A DNA stretch of 64,000 bases from Pseudoalteromonas sp. SMS1 (GCF_021530565.1 NZ_JAKGBI010000006.1:248001-312000); one strand, 5' to 3'. Numbered from the stretch's first letter, positions 1-8,533 are shown. Program-made: numbers and translations. The notes: generated from the sequence alone by a model not told the origin.

Positions 1-2
1 AT

Positions 3-146
3 AGTGTTTGCGTCAGTATATTACTTTACTGCTGTGTATTTATCGCCGTGTTTGCAGTGCGCTCACTAATATGGATTTGGTTGGTTTTGATAACAAGCAT
101 CTTAGGATTAGATTTACTCACTCAATATATCCAGGGGGGAATATGA
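3..146 (+). CDS. C-terminal fragment of a small membrane protein (DUF3649-like), 5' end outside window
   Basis: An open frame enters from the left edge and ends with TGA at 144-146, overlapping the next ATG by 4 bp (ATGA). The 47 visible residues are hydrophobic (ILLYCCVFIAVFAVRSLIWIW and following), consistent with the last membrane segments of a small inner-membrane protein. Known context: TonB-dependent siderophore receptor operons of gammaproteobacteria often run DUF3649 - PepSY - DUF3325, and the next two genes fit the last two places. The family call rests on position and hydrophobicity, not on a full domain. Confidence 0.5.
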   Translation, partial: SVCVSILLYCCVFIAVFAVRSLIWIWLVLITSILGLDLLTQYIQGGI

Positions 147-1732
147 AAGAGAGCTTTTTTCGCTCAATGACTTGGTTACACACCTGGGTAGGCTTACTAC
201 TGTGTTGGTTGTTATTTTTAATTTTCTTTGCTGGTACTATCAGTTTTTTTCGACACGAAATTAGTTTGTGGAATCAACCAGCCGTACATAGCATCGCACA
301 TAACAAGCAGCAACAACACACATTGATTGAATCAGGGTTAGGGTATTTGCGTGAGGCAGCGCCAGAGGCTAATCGTTGGTGGGTTGGACTGCCTTCCGAG
401 AGACAACCCGAGTTACAAGTATCTCACCGCCACGCTCAAGGGGAGGGGAAAAGAGATAAATGGGTTGATGAACGCTTAGACCCAAATACGCTATCTCAAA
501 TTGATGGGCTGGTAGACACAAAAGGTGGTAACTTTTTTTATCGACTGCACTTCGACTTGCATTACATGGACAGAAAGCTTGCGAGGTGGCTTGTCTGCTT
601 TGCTTCTCTATTTATGCTCATTGCATTGATTTCAGGGGTTGTCATTCATAAACGTATCTTTAAGGATTTATTTCAATTTAGGCCGCAGAAAGGAGTCAGG
701 GCATGGCTGGATGCACACAACCTATCCTCTGTATTGGCTTTACCTTTCCACCTGATGATCACATACACCGGACTAGTAACCCTGATTTTTATGCTCTTTC
801 CCAATCCGGCTGAAACCCTCTACGATGACGGTCTGAAAGGCTTTAGGGCTGATTTTTACCCAGAAAGGCAGCGTATCGAAGCTTCTTCTGAACCATTAAA
901 AGTACCCGCATTTGAGACTGCGTTTGCGCATTTTTACCAAAATTGGCCCGACCAGAAAATTAAGCGCGTCATTATTGATCACCCAAGCAATACGGCTAGC
1001 AGTATCAAAATTTATGGTGACAATGGCACATTGATCAGAGATGAATATCCGTTTTGGCAATACTCAGGTACCACAGGTGAGTTACTGAAAACAGCACGCC
1101 TAGATCCAAGCAATGCAGAGATGCTATATGGTGGGATGATTGCAGTTCATAGCGGTAGGTTGGCCCATCCAGGCTTGCGCTGGCTTTACTTCATTTGTGG
1201 CATTGCAGGCTGCATCATGATTGCGTCTGGTTGTGTTATGTGGGCCAAACGAATTAGCGCGCGACTAAAGCCTGGTCAAACAGCCAATTTTGGCTTAAAA
1301 CTTGTCGAAACACTCAATATTGCGACAATTATGGGGCTTCCACTCGCTACCGCGGGTTTCTTCTATGCAAACCGTTTATTACCTGAGACGCTCACAGCCA
1401 GAGCAGACAAAGAAGTCTTAGTCTTTTTTATTATATGGTTAGTGACTGCCCTTATATCTGTACTGTTTAGAGGTAAACGCGCATGGCAGCAGTTCGCGTA
1501 TGCAAACGCCTTGGTCTGGTTGCTTTTGCCCATCTGTAATGCACTGACAACTGACGGGAACTTAGTCACTTATATTCAAGACAGTAAGTGGGTTTTGGCT
1601 AGTTTTGATATCGCGTTCTTGGCAACTGCGTTGGTGTTTTATTTCCAAGGAAATAAATTAGCATCGCAAGCCCATTCAAAAGTACACTCTAAGCGCTCAC
1701 GCAAACGGGTAGTCGCGGAGCAAGAAGCATGA
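143..1732 (+). CDS. PepSY-associated transmembrane protein of a siderophore-uptake operon
   Basis: Predicted 529-residue inner-membrane protein. The start at 143 is preferred over upstream in-frame codons because GGGGGGA lies just upstream and because it overlaps the previous stop. A first membrane segment (WLHTWVGLLLCWLLFLIFF) lies near residues 10-35, followed by a large periplasmic stretch, a second segment near residue 150 (CFASLFMLIALISGVVI), another near 205, and three more toward the C-terminus. The HTWVGLLLCW start and the SGVVIHKRIF element are typical of the PepSY_TM family, which accompanies TonB-dependent receptors and is thought to help reduce or release iron from imported siderophores. 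It is translationally coupled to both neighbours by ATGA overlaps. The substrate cannot be deduced here because the receptor lies outside the window. Confidence 0.85.
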   Translation: MKESFFRSMTWLHTWVGLLLCWLLFLIFFAGTISFFRHEISLWNQPAVHSIAHNKQQQHTLIESGLGYLREAAPEANRWWVGLPSERQPELQVSHRHAQGEGKRDKWVDERLDPNTLSQIDGLVDTKGGNFFYRLHFDLHYMDRKLARWLVCFASLFMLIALISGVVIHKRIFKDLFQFRPQKGVRAWLDAHNLSSVLALPFHLMITYTGLVTLIFMLFPNPAETLYDDGLKGFRADFYPERQRIEASSEPLKVPAFETAFAHFYQNWPDQKIKRVIIDHPSNTASSIKIYGDNGTLIRDEYPFWQYSGTTGELLKTARLDPSNAEMLYGGMIAVHSGRLAHPGLRWLYFICGIAGCIMIASGCVMWAKRISARLKPGQTANFGLKLVETLNIATIMGLPLATAGFFYANRLLPETLTARADKEVLVFFIIWLVTALISVLFRGKRAWQQFAYANALVWLLLPICNALTTDGNLVTYIQDSKWVLASFDIAFLATALVFYFQGNKLASQAHSKVHSKRSRKRVVAEQEA

Positions 1733-2064
1733 TTTATAGCTTAGCAACCCTGTTATGTATCAGCGCCTTTTATGCGTTCGCAATGGCAAAGACAGCACAC
1801 TACAAGAGTGTTTTTGGTACTAGACCCAGCCAAAGACGAAGTCAACATATCAACAATTTTGGCTGGATCATTATTTTACTAAGCTTTGGTGTGAACCTGT
1901 CTCAAGCGATTGGATACGGTAGTCTTATGTTTTGTGGGCAATTAGCGCTGTCAGTTGTACTCATCGCGATGTGTTTAACTTACCAGCCTAGTTGGATGAG
2001 ATCACTTTTATACCTACTTCCCATATCAACTCTCTTACTAGCCGTCATTTCGCTAGTATTTTAA
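1729..2064 (+). CDS. DUF3325 family small membrane protein
   Basis: A 111-residue hydrophobic protein whose ATG overlaps the PepSY stop (ATGA). Three or four membrane segments are visible: residues 1-18, about 43-62, 65-85 and 92-110. Between the first two is a basic stretch (RPSQRRSQHIN) of the kind seen in DUF3325, where an R-rich loop is followed by GW-hydrophobic. The family almost always follows PepSY proteins in siderophore operons and its biochemical role is not established. This is the last gene of the operon: a hairpin follows immediately. Confidence 0.75.
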   Translation: MIYSLATLLCISAFYAFAMAKTAHYKSVFGTRPSQRRSQHINNFGWIIILLSFGVNLSQAIGYGSLMFCGQLALSVVLIAMCLTYQPSWMRSLLYLLPISTLLLAVISLVF

Positions 2065-2072
2065 GCATTTGA

Positions 2073-2100
2073 ACGACAGGTAGTAAGCTACCTGTCGTTT
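2073..2100 (+). terminator. Hairpin terminator after the PepSY/DUF3325 operon
   Basis: A perfect 11-bp stem (ACGACAGGTAG / CTACCTGTCGT) with a TAAG loop lies 8 bp after the DUF3325 stop. The following T run is short (TTTC), so the terminator may be weak. Confidence 0.6.
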
Positions 2101-2101
2101 C

Positions 2102-2710
2102 AGATCACGATTTTACTAGCATTAAGCACTTTGCCTTTTCAAAATCACGGTACTTTCCCCTAAAAACGCCTACTTTTCCACACTCAAGTTAGTAAAATTT
2201 TGATCTATAACGCCCGTTCAGTCTGTTTACTTAGTAAATAAGTGATCTGAGTTTACCTCAACATGCCAATGAGTTAGTAAAAACACGATCTCGGGGTGAC
2301 AAGTTAGTAAAACATTGATCTTTATAAAGGCTCAATACACGAAAAGAATAAAAAGCCACTTCAAAAAAAGACTAAAACTCACTTAATTTTAATACTTTAA
2401 GTAATTTAAACGAAGTGACGCATGGGCTTAATCTCCTAGAACAATTGAGTTAGTAAAATAACGATCTATCTAATTACAACACATGTTTTTACCAACACAG
2501 AGGGCATTTAGTTAGTAAGATAGCGATCCCTACACTGTCTAGTTAGTAAAAAAATGATCTGTAACTTCACATTGTTTTATTGCTACACGCTTAAAAATCT
2601 ATAAAAAACGGGAATATATATATTTATTAGTGACTTAACTTGAAATGCCGATGAGCAAGAAACGTGACACACGCTTCCTGCTGCTCGGCCAGTCAGTAAA
2701 AATCTGATCT
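2102..2710 (+). repeat. Array of nine 18-bp iterons (TTAGTAAAANNNNGATCT), gene-free
   Basis: The 720-bp gap 2065-2788 has no credible gene. It carries nine copies of an 18-bp element: one inverted at 2102-2119, then direct copies at 2189-2206, 2231-2248, 2274-2291, 2304-2321, 2450-2467, 2512-2529, 2543-2560 and 2693-2710. Each ends in GATC(T/C), a Dam site. The same element occurs as exact copies beside the replication initiator gene at 63231 and 63267, so these are probably initiator binding sites. Start-to-start distances of the direct copies are 42, 43, 30, 146, 62, 31 and 150 bp, mostly close to multiples of 10.5 bp. An AT-rich stretch lies at about 2590-2640. No good DnaA box was seen, so a regulatory or incompatibility locus is likelier than a second origin. 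Confidence 0.85.
2647..2689. other. Imperfect long inverted repeat in the iteron region
   Basis: GCCGA(T)GAGCA and downstream AACGTG pair imperfectly with CACG...TGCTCGGC, giving a 43-nt hairpin that abuts the last iteron (2693-2710). There is no T run on either strand, so it does not look like a standard terminator. It could help end the minus-strand transcript of the di-heme lipoprotein or be part of the iteron locus. Confidence 0.35.
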
Positions 2711-2788
2711 GATAACGCAACTGCAGAGTGAAAGTGGCATGTCAGTGGCTGAGCACAAAAGAGCAGGGGAGTATACTCCCCATCTCAA

Positions 2789-4444
2789 TCAGTTTTTAGA
2801 CCAATCTAATTGCATATCCCATGCAAACTGTTTGTCTTGTTGCAGTGGCGCTTGGGCGTCATCCACTTGTTGCAAAACATTTTTGGCTTTGACTAATGTT
2901 GCATCTCGGCCAAACAAATAGCTCTGCTCCCTTACAATCGTCAGGTATGCTTTATTCAGTGATAGCGCACGCTCTTTTGATGGCGTAATAAGTTCGTATA
3001 AATTCACAGCCGATTGTACTTTCTCCATGTCCACTTTTCCGCCTGTGAACCACTTTCTCAGCATTTCCTGATTTTGACGAAACTCATCTCCGCCACCGAC
3101 CCGGTCCATGTATGTTAAAAACTCCCCCTGTTGCTCTCCCACATTTGGCACATCTTTTTGCGCACGAAGATTAATGTAACCCCAACCGTCAGCCCCCTCA
3201 ACCTTGCGAGCAAATGAAAACGTTTGATCGTATGTAGAACCGACGGTCTTGTGGCAACCATTACAAAAAGCTAGCTCTTGCGCATGTTGCGGCCTCAGTT
3301 CACCATTTTTGTCTTCAATGTAACCATTGATAGTCCATCCAAACGTATTGTTGACACCTCTGTCACCTAAGTACATTGTCACAGGCATCTTTTCAAATTC
3401 TTTTTCCTTTGCTTCTCGGTAATAGGAAGCCGCAATTTCTCGCTGAGACTTAAAGTTATGCTTTTTCATATAACGTAACTCTTTGAGCCTAGGTGCATTG
3501 TATATTTCCCCCTGCTCATCTACCCCTAAGTAACGCACCGTGTGTAAAAACTCGGTCCCCTCTGGGTATAACATATGCGCCAATGCTTCATCGCTATCAC
3601 CCACATAGTTAGGTTGTGCAACAATGTAAGAGATAACTGTCAACTGACCATCTCCGTTGAGGTCTTGGCCAATACGTTGCTCAGAAATATTGGGCACACT
3701 GATCTCTTTGAGCCCCTTCAAAGCCAGCTCGGTTAAGCTTAAGTTAGCAAGGTATACATCTTGGCTGTACTCACCGTTTTTGGTCTGAAACTGACGAGGT
3801 AGGCGGATCATGACATCGCCCGTGGAACCATTGGTTGGCCAAAACGTACTTGGAAAAGGTTTATAATTAAATGCAACCCAACCACTGCCGTCACGAGCAA
3901 AGCCAAGTTCATCGAATGCTTTTTCTGGAAATGCCAAATCCTTAATCGGTGTGATCTCGCCCTTCCAGCCAGCATCTTTGGACACTTTTTCAATGAAAGG
4001 TGTATAGTTGTCGTGTTCAATCCAGTTAGTAATTTCTTGATCTGAGATTGCCTTAATGAGCTCGGTACGATCGATAAATAGATTTTTCCAATGGTTAGTT
4101 AAACCCAGATCTGAGAAATCATAATCACCTTGTAGGTCTCCATCATTCATCACATTCGGGCGATTTTTTTGCTCATGGTATGATTGATGACAGGCATAGC
4201 ATGGGTTGTTCACGCCATCAGTTTTGGTATAGCACTGAGGTGGGATCACGGACTCAGGGTTATACACTTCATCGTGCTCAATATACGCGGTTGCCGGAAT
4301 ATCATCACCGGGCTTATATGGCGTACCAAGTACTTCCTGCTGGGTTGTAGTTGGTAAAATTTTGCTCTGTTGCGGTGCAGAATCAGTGCAGCCAGTTAGT
4401 ACCATTATGGCGGCGAATGTCGTAATAAGTAATCGGTGTTGCAT
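2789..4444 (-). CDS. Di-heme c-type cytochrome-like lipoprotein
   Basis: Predicted 551-residue exported lipoprotein. The ATG at 4444 is chosen because GGAAG lies 8-9 nt upstream and because it places a lipoprotein signal (LLITTFAAIMVLTGC) right at the N-terminus. Two CxxCH heme c motifs are visible: CYACH at residues 82-86 and CNGCH near 393-397. The region between them is rich in Asp and Asn and includes DLNGDGQLTV, which looks like a calcium-binding loop. No other catalytic signature was recognised. It sits 67 bp downstream of the collagen-like DUF839 gene, separated by a terminator hairpin, so readthrough may set its level. A role as an electron-transfer partner of that protein is inference. 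An 18-bp iteron-like sequence lies inside the gene at 4026. Confidence 0.7.
   Translation of the reverse strand: MQHRLLITTFAAIMVLTGCTDSAPQQSKILPTTTQQEVLGTPYKPGDDIPATAYIEHDEVYNPESVIPPQCYTKTDGVNNPCYACHQSYHEQKNRPNVMNDGDLQGDYDFSDLGLTNHWKNLFIDRTELIKAISDQEITNWIEHDNYTPFIEKVSKDAGWKGEITPIKDLAFPEKAFDELGFARDGSGWVAFNYKPFPSTFWPTNGSTGDVMIRLPRQFQTKNGEYSQDVYLANLSLTELALKGLKEISVPNISEQRIGQDLNGDGQLTVISYIVAQPNYVGDSDEALAHMLYPEGTEFLHTVRYLGVDEQGEIYNAPRLKELRYMKKHNFKSQREIAASYYREAKEKEFEKMPVTMYLGDRGVNNTFGWTINGYIEDKNGELRPQHAQELAFCNGCHKTVGSTYDQTFSFARKVEGADGWGYINLRAQKDVPNVGEQQGEFLTYMDRVGGGDEFRQNQEMLRKWFTGGKVDMEKVQSAVNLYELITPSKERALSLNKAYLTIVREQSYLFGRDATLVKAKNVLQQVDDAQAPLQQDKQFAWDMQLDWSKN
4026..4043 (+). repeat. Iteron-like site inside the di-heme lipoprotein gene
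   Basis: TTAGTAATTTCTTGATCT matches 12 of the 14 fixed positions of the origin iteron, in the same orientation as the 2.2-2.7 kb array. Another near-match (TTGGTAAAATTTTGCTCT, 4351-4368) lies 300 bp away. Either could be chance in AT-rich coding DNA. Confidence 0.4.
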
Positions 4445-4469
4445 TTGTATGACTTCCATTTTTAATGCG

Positions 4470-4495
4470 AAAAAAGCGGTGCCAAAGCACCGCTT
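4470..4495 (-). terminator. Intercistronic terminator/attenuator between the DUF839 and di-heme lipoprotein genes
   Basis: Read on the minus strand: AAGCGGTGC - TTTG - GCACCGCTT followed by a run of T. The stem is 9 bp and perfect. It lies between the stop of the upstream gene (4512) and the start of the downstream gene (4444). This would limit readthrough and keep the second lipoprotein at a lower level, unless that gene has its own promoter in the short gap. Confidence 0.8.
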
Positions 4496-4511
4496 AAGTT
4501 TCTAATTATTG

Positions 4512-6461
4512 TTATTTTGATTTCGGGTCATACATCCACAATGTGTTGTTGTACTTCCAAGATGCACTGTGATCCTCGCCGATAAGAATTCGACCATCAC
4601 GCATCACAATCACATTGTCTGGTTGCGCTAATTGACTTGCATCACAACGCACATCAGATGTTAATGAAGAGCGGTACGTAGACCCCATAATGACAGGTTC
4701 GATACGCGTAAGGCTATAATTGGCATCGATATGTGCACGATACACCCCGCCACAATCTTTCACGCGAGAAGACAACTGAATATCACCTTCACCATCAATC
4801 ATGGTGTTGTCGATATCAGCAATGCCAATATATAGATATGCTTTATCAACCACTTCTCCAGCAATTACATCCTGGCCAGTTACCGCTTCTAGTACACGAT
4901 CATGGTTAATGGCTAAACCTTCAAGCTTACGCCACTCAGCGGTAGCGCCTTTCAGACGAGCCGCTTGACGCGCTTCCAAAAATGCCACTCGATCATCCAT
5001 TGGTCTGCCAGCGGTGATAGGTGAACCGCCTTCTTCAGCTGTTGGGTACGTCACTTTTCCATCAACCCACGCTTGAACATCTTCCATTGAGATGTAGTTG
5101 GTTTGACCGTCAACATAGCTGTCGGGAGCGATGCCATCATACTCTTCAATCCAGCCTAAAATTGCCGCGTTCGTGCCGGATGCAATCTCTACCCATTCAA
5201 CGTCAAATCCAGTCACAGCCGGATCTGACAAACCTTTATCTTGTGTCAATTTCGCGCCATACAATGTGCCTGAACTTAAGTCTTCGGCATTGTCCGCAAC
5301 AAACTTAAATAACACACCACCGGTATCATCTTGCGATGAATAAACGGTGCGACGGTCTGGCATCACGACTGCATTTTCATGCTCATAACGCCCAATTGTG
5401 TAGTGCTTCTCGACGACAGGTTTATCCGCAAGTGGAGATTTAACTTCTGCAATATAACCATAGCGATAAGGATTTGGCGCTTCTGGGGCTAAATAGTCTC
5501 TAAATTGCTGTAAACGAGTACTTACCTCCGGCGCGTTCCACGCAGGGTTTGTGGTTGTATCGACCTCTGAACTGACAATCCATTCTTCTGAAGTCAAAGG
5601 GGTGCCCCATGGAGAAACTGAGCCAAAACAATTAGCTGCCGTGCCTTTGACAGCATCAAAGTCAATCATCATAGCCTGCTCTACGCGCCAAGTCCCCGCA
5701 TCACTTTTACTCATTTTTAATCGGCTCATGCCGCCTGGATAGTCTTCCCAGTTAGTAAATAAGTAACCTGTGTTTTCTGACTCATAGATAAACCCATTGA
5801 AATCAGGCATATCATTTTTAATGATTTCTTGGCCCGAAGTCATACCATAAATGACACCCAAGCCACCTGCGAGTCCTTGTGCACCTAATTCAGCATACGT
5901 GTCACCACTTTGACCAAGCATTTGATATTGACCGATAGCAGTCACCACCGTTTGAGCTTCAAACTGAGTCTCATGTAAAGGTGCATCCACTAAGTTGCTA
6001 GGCAGCGCGTTAAAGTTAACGCCCGTTAATACACCCACAGTTCCCGTATTGAATGGACGCTTATTAAGCGAATCAAATTCAGTATTTTCATCGCTTGGAT
6101 GCTGCGCGTTGAAGAACAAATCACCTTGCTCAGTCAAAAATAGTCCTGTAACTTCAGAGCCTGTCGGCACTGTTGCAATGCGCACTAGTCCTTCTACACT
6201 TGTTCCTGTGCTGGTACCGTCTTGACCATCGATACCATTCTGACCATCTGTGCCATTCTGGCCATCGACCCCGTTTTGGCCATCAGTTCCATTTTGACCA
6301 TTAGTTCCATTTTGTCCGTCTGCTCCATTGCTCCCAGCTTGTCCCTTTTCACCTTGAACGCCTTGCTCCCCTTGAATGCCTTGTGCACCGTCATCTCCAT
6401 CACAAGCGGTCAAGGCCAGAACAACTGCACTGGCAATTAACGAATAGGCTATGCGCTTCAT
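4512..6461 (-). CDS. Collagen-like, DUF839 (PhoX-related) exported lipoprotein
   Basis: Predicted 649 residues. The ATG at 6461 is supported by GGAG upstream. The N-terminus is a lipoprotein signal (SLIASAVVLALTAC, Cys20). Residues about 24-81 are uninterrupted Gly-X-Y triplets dominated by GQN, GTD and GQD, a bacterial collagen-like stalk. The rest resembles DUF839, the PhoX-type beta-propeller: TGLFLTEQGDLFFNAQHP near the start and PDNVIVMRDGRILIGEDH near the end are typical. PhoX enzymes are calcium/iron phosphatases usually exported by Tat. Here the leader is a Sec lipoprotein signal without twin Arg, so folding and cofactor loading must differ from classical PhoX. Phosphatase activity is inferred from family only. 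The downstream di-heme lipoprotein is its likely partner. Confidence 0.8.
   Translation of the reverse strand: MKRIAYSLIASAVVLALTACDGDDGAQGIQGEQGVQGEKGQAGSNGADGQNGTNGQNGTDGQNGVDGQNGTDGQNGIDGQDGTSTGTSVEGLVRIATVPTGSEVTGLFLTEQGDLFFNAQHPSDENTEFDSLNKRPFNTGTVGVLTGVNFNALPSNLVDAPLHETQFEAQTVVTAIGQYQMLGQSGDTYAELGAQGLAGGLGVIYGMTSGQEIIKNDMPDFNGFIYESENTGYLFTNWEDYPGGMSRLKMSKSDAGTWRVEQAMMIDFDAVKGTAANCFGSVSPWGTPLTSEEWIVSSEVDTTTNPAWNAPEVSTRLQQFRDYLAPEAPNPYRYGYIAEVKSPLADKPVVEKHYTIGRYEHENAVVMPDRRTVYSSQDDTGGVLFKFVADNAEDLSSGTLYGAKLTQDKGLSDPAVTGFDVEWVEIASGTNAAILGWIEEYDGIAPDSYVDGQTNYISMEDVQAWVDGKVTYPTAEEGGSPITAGRPMDDRVAFLEARQAARLKGATAEWRKLEGLAINHDRVLEAVTGQDVIAGEVVDKAYLYIGIADIDNTMIDGEGDIQLSSRVKDCGGVYRAHIDANYSLTRIEPVIMGSTYRSSLTSDVRCDASQLAQPDNVIVMRDGRILIGEDHSASWKYNNTLWMYDPKSK
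5752..5769 (+). repeat. Partial iteron match inside the DUF839 gene
   Basis: TTAGTAAATAAGTAACCT is identical to the array copy at 2231-2248 except at two positions, and one change destroys the GATC. It may be chance or a decayed site. Confidence 0.25.
6218..6392 (-). repeat. Collagen-like Gly-X-Y coding repeat
   Basis: About 19 tandem triplets encoding Gly-X-Y, with a nested 18-bp periodicity (GQNGTD, GQNGVD, GQNGID). Such low-complexity repeats change length by slippage, so copy number may vary between strains. In the protein it would form a trimeric stalk projecting the DUF839 domain from the lipid anchor. Confidence 0.85.
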
Positions 6462-6606
6462 TATTATTACTCCGATTAGTTTTGCTACATTGGGTTTGTG
6501 TTGATAAGCGCACACAGCCTGACGGTAAGAGATGACATTTAAGTTGATGAAGTATTAAACTTTTCTGTCACCCTAAAGACAAGATTAATGTAACTGTAAA
6601 GGGGAT

Positions 6607-7155
6607 TTACAATTTCTCGGGTATTTTATGGTTCATATAGATTAGTTCATCTACAGCGTAGCCCAACTGCTTTACGGTGTTTTGAAAATCAGTCATAACG
6701 GATTTAGATACTGTCGGCGTTCGAGACAACAACCACAAATAATCTTTGTTATAACTGGTTACATATGCATATTGGTAGTGCACTTTGTCCAGTTTAAAAA
6801 CTACATAACTGCCGTAGAAAGGGCCAAAAAAAGACACTTTTAAATGACCGAGGTTAGGTGCTGAAACGAATTTAGCTACACCTTCAGCTTGCTTCCATTT
6901 GCGTTCCTCCACCACATAACCCCGATTCACAACTGTGACTGTGCCATTAGCTTGCACTTCGTACGTTGCTGTCACATTTTCCATACCACGCTCAAAACGA
7001 TGGTCCAATCTGGCAATTTCATACCAAACGCCTTGGTATTTTTGAACATCAAACTCTTTGACTGGCTGCACACCTTCTGGTAGCCCTGAGCATCCAAGTA
7101 TACTCATTACTGCCCATATTAAAGGCATTACCCTTAAAGTTACCCCATTTAACAT
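6607..7155 (-). CDS. blc: Bacterial lipocalin (Blc-type outer-membrane lipoprotein)
   Basis: 182 residues. The start at 7155 has AAGGGAG upstream. The N-terminal signal ends in a lipobox (MSILGC). The lipocalin signature is clear: YQGVWYEIARLDHRFERGM holds the GxW motif, NVTATYEV follows, and the C-terminal part (YAYVTSYNKDYLWLLSRTPTV) matches the end of the Blc barrel. Blc proteins bind lysophospholipids or fatty acids at the outer membrane and are often induced under starvation or envelope stress. It is a single gene with no operon partner: the neighbour upstream is divergent. Confidence 0.93.
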   Translation of the reverse strand: MLNGVTLRVMPLIWAVMSILGCSGLPEGVQPVKEFDVQKYQGVWYEIARLDHRFERGMENVTATYEVQANGTVTVVNRGYVVEERKWKQAEGVAKFVSAPNLGHLKVSFFGPFYGSYVVFKLDKVHYQYAYVTSYNKDYLWLLSRTPTVSKSVMTDFQNTVKQLGYAVDELIYMNHKIPEKL

Positions 7156-7267
7156 GATACACTCCCTTACGTTCGACTCATCTAATATTGTTGATATCGT
7201 CTGATACGGCTTTCAATCCGTAAACGATCGCTCAATAAATATAAGCTATTGAAATAAACCATAGATC

Positions 7268-7849
7268 ATGAAAATACCAACTCAAGGTTTTGGCGTACCA
7301 AATGGCCTACTGGCCGTCTACATAGAAAATAGGCCGCCATTGGAAGAATTTAAAAACCTTAATAAAATAATACCCTTACAAGCTGGAGAAATTGATTACA
7401 TCAATCAGGCCTGTGGCAATGGTTGGCGCAAAGTATTCAATGTTTTTAGCAAATTCATTGCTGAACTCAAACATCCAGATCACAGTTTTACCAAGCTACC
7501 TGGGGGTGACGCTCGTTGGCAAACGTATCGAGACAGTACGCTACTTCAAGCACATAGCCAAGAAGCCTTGCTATTTAGTGCGCCTGATCTCACTCAAAAT
7601 AGCTATAATTGGCACATCATAGCCGGTCGCACCTATGCCAAACAGTTGCTCAGAGAGCAGATTTTTACCCACTCATTGGTTTGGTTAGATGACGAGTTTG
7701 CCATTGATGAAAAACATAATCTGATCATCTGCCCTTATTTCGATTACAGGCAGCTTAGCAATATTAAAATCACTAAACTGGCTGCATTAGTCCAAGGAGG
7801 CGTAGCAGGCTTAGATATGCTTTTGAGCATAGAAAGCACGAAAGCCTAA
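7268..7849 (+). CDS. Conserved hypothetical cytosolic protein (possibly DUF6942)
   Basis: 193 residues with no signal peptide or membrane segment. Features seen: GFGVPNGLLAVYIENRPPLEEF at the N-terminus, a central LPGGDARWQTYRDSTLLQ stretch, WHIIAGRTYAKQL, and a C-terminal acidic/aromatic segment (LICPYFDYRQLSN). Conserved-looking Gly, Trp and Arg residues suggest an enzyme-like or binding fold, but no catalytic motif is recognised. A DUF6942 assignment is a weak recollection. Its 3' end overlaps the convergent methyltransferase gene by 39 bp. Confidence 0.7.
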   Translation: MKIPTQGFGVPNGLLAVYIENRPPLEEFKNLNKIIPLQAGEIDYINQACGNGWRKVFNVFSKFIAELKHPDHSFTKLPGGDARWQTYRDSTLLQAHSQEALLFSAPDLTQNSYNWHIIAGRTYAKQLLREQIFTHSLVWLDDEFAIDEKHNLIICPYFDYRQLSNIKITKLAALVQGGVAGLDMLLSIESTKA

Positions 7850-8482
7850 CGCTTGAAAATAGGGAATTGGTACGGAGAAATTAGCTTCTGCAAATAATTC
7901 AGCTAAGCATTGTGCGCTGATTGGAAAAAACTCTTCAATAAAGTTTCTTCGCATTTTTACTACGCCCTGTTCAGTTAACCCTAAAAAGCGATGGCAAAAT
8001 TGAAATTGCGCATCACGTTCAAAGTCGTTTTCCGGGGACATCAGATCTGCGAGATACAGCTGTCCTTCAGGCTTTAGATTTTCACTTATTTGTCTGAGCA
8101 AATTCACTTTATCACGCTTACTTTGCACAAAGTGCATCACTAGTAAGCACAGCGCCGCATCGGCTTTATACACCGAATGATCAACCTTTCCATGGTGGAT
8201 AGTAACGCGCTCACGCACACCTAAGTTAGTAAAATTCTGATCTGCGATTGCAAGCATATCGGCCGATACATCTTGTGCAATAAAGTGCCAACCTTTATTC
8301 GCTTGTGCAAGCTCGATAATTTCTCGTCCAGTACCCGCACCAATAACCAATATCGTCGCATTTGTGGCCAATGTAACGTTCAGCTGAGCGGCAGTGAGCT
8401 GATGTATGATTTCATAGCCAGGCACAAGCTTGCTAATCCGTTGGTCATAATTTTGGGCCTCTTCACCCGTAAATGTTGGCAT
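7811..8482 (-). CDS. Class I SAM-dependent methyltransferase
   Basis: 223 residues starting at the ATG at 8482, which has AAGGAAGG upstream; an earlier in-frame TTG is not needed. The Rossmann motif I is ATILVIGAGTGREIIELA (GxGxG-like). Motif II acidic residues (FIAQDVSADMLAIA) and a post-I HHGKVD segment follow, then a motif IV region (ADAALCLLVMHFV). The layout resembles small-molecule methyltransferases of the UbiE/Tam type, and the substrate is unknown. It ends convergently over the DUF6942-like gene. It carries an exact 18-bp iteron (8226-8243) within the SAM-binding domain coding sequence, where it encodes DQNFTNL. Confidence 0.85.
   Translation of the reverse strand: MPTFTGEEAQNYDQRISKLVPGYEIIHQLTAAQLNVTLATNATILVIGAGTGREIIELAQANKGWHFIAQDVSADMLAIADQNFTNLGVRERVTIHHGKVDHSVYKADAALCLLVMHFVQSKRDKVNLLRQISENLKPEGQLYLADLMSPENDFERDAQFQFCHRFLGLTEQGVVKMRRNFIEEFFPISAQCLAELFAEANFSVPIPYFQALGFRAFYAQKHI
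8226..8243 (+). repeat. Exact iteron inside the methyltransferase coding sequence
   Basis: TTAGTAAAATTCTGATCT fits all 14 fixed positions of the origin iteron, has the GATC Dam site, and keeps the orientation of the 2.2-2.7 kb array. By base composition alone, 14 fixed positions should not recur by chance in a window this size. Confidence 0.75.
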
Positions 8483-8533
8483 AAACCTTCCTTTTCTCAA
8501 TGTAGTTATCAGTGTGCTTGCTTTTGGGCCATG

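Noticed and set aside
2102..2710. Second replication origin
   Set aside because: No good DnaA box or initiator gene nearby; iteron array treated as a control locus.
4351..4368. TTGGTAAAATTTTGCTCT in the lipoprotein gene
   Set aside because: Two of 14 fixed positions differ, and the change destroys GATC.
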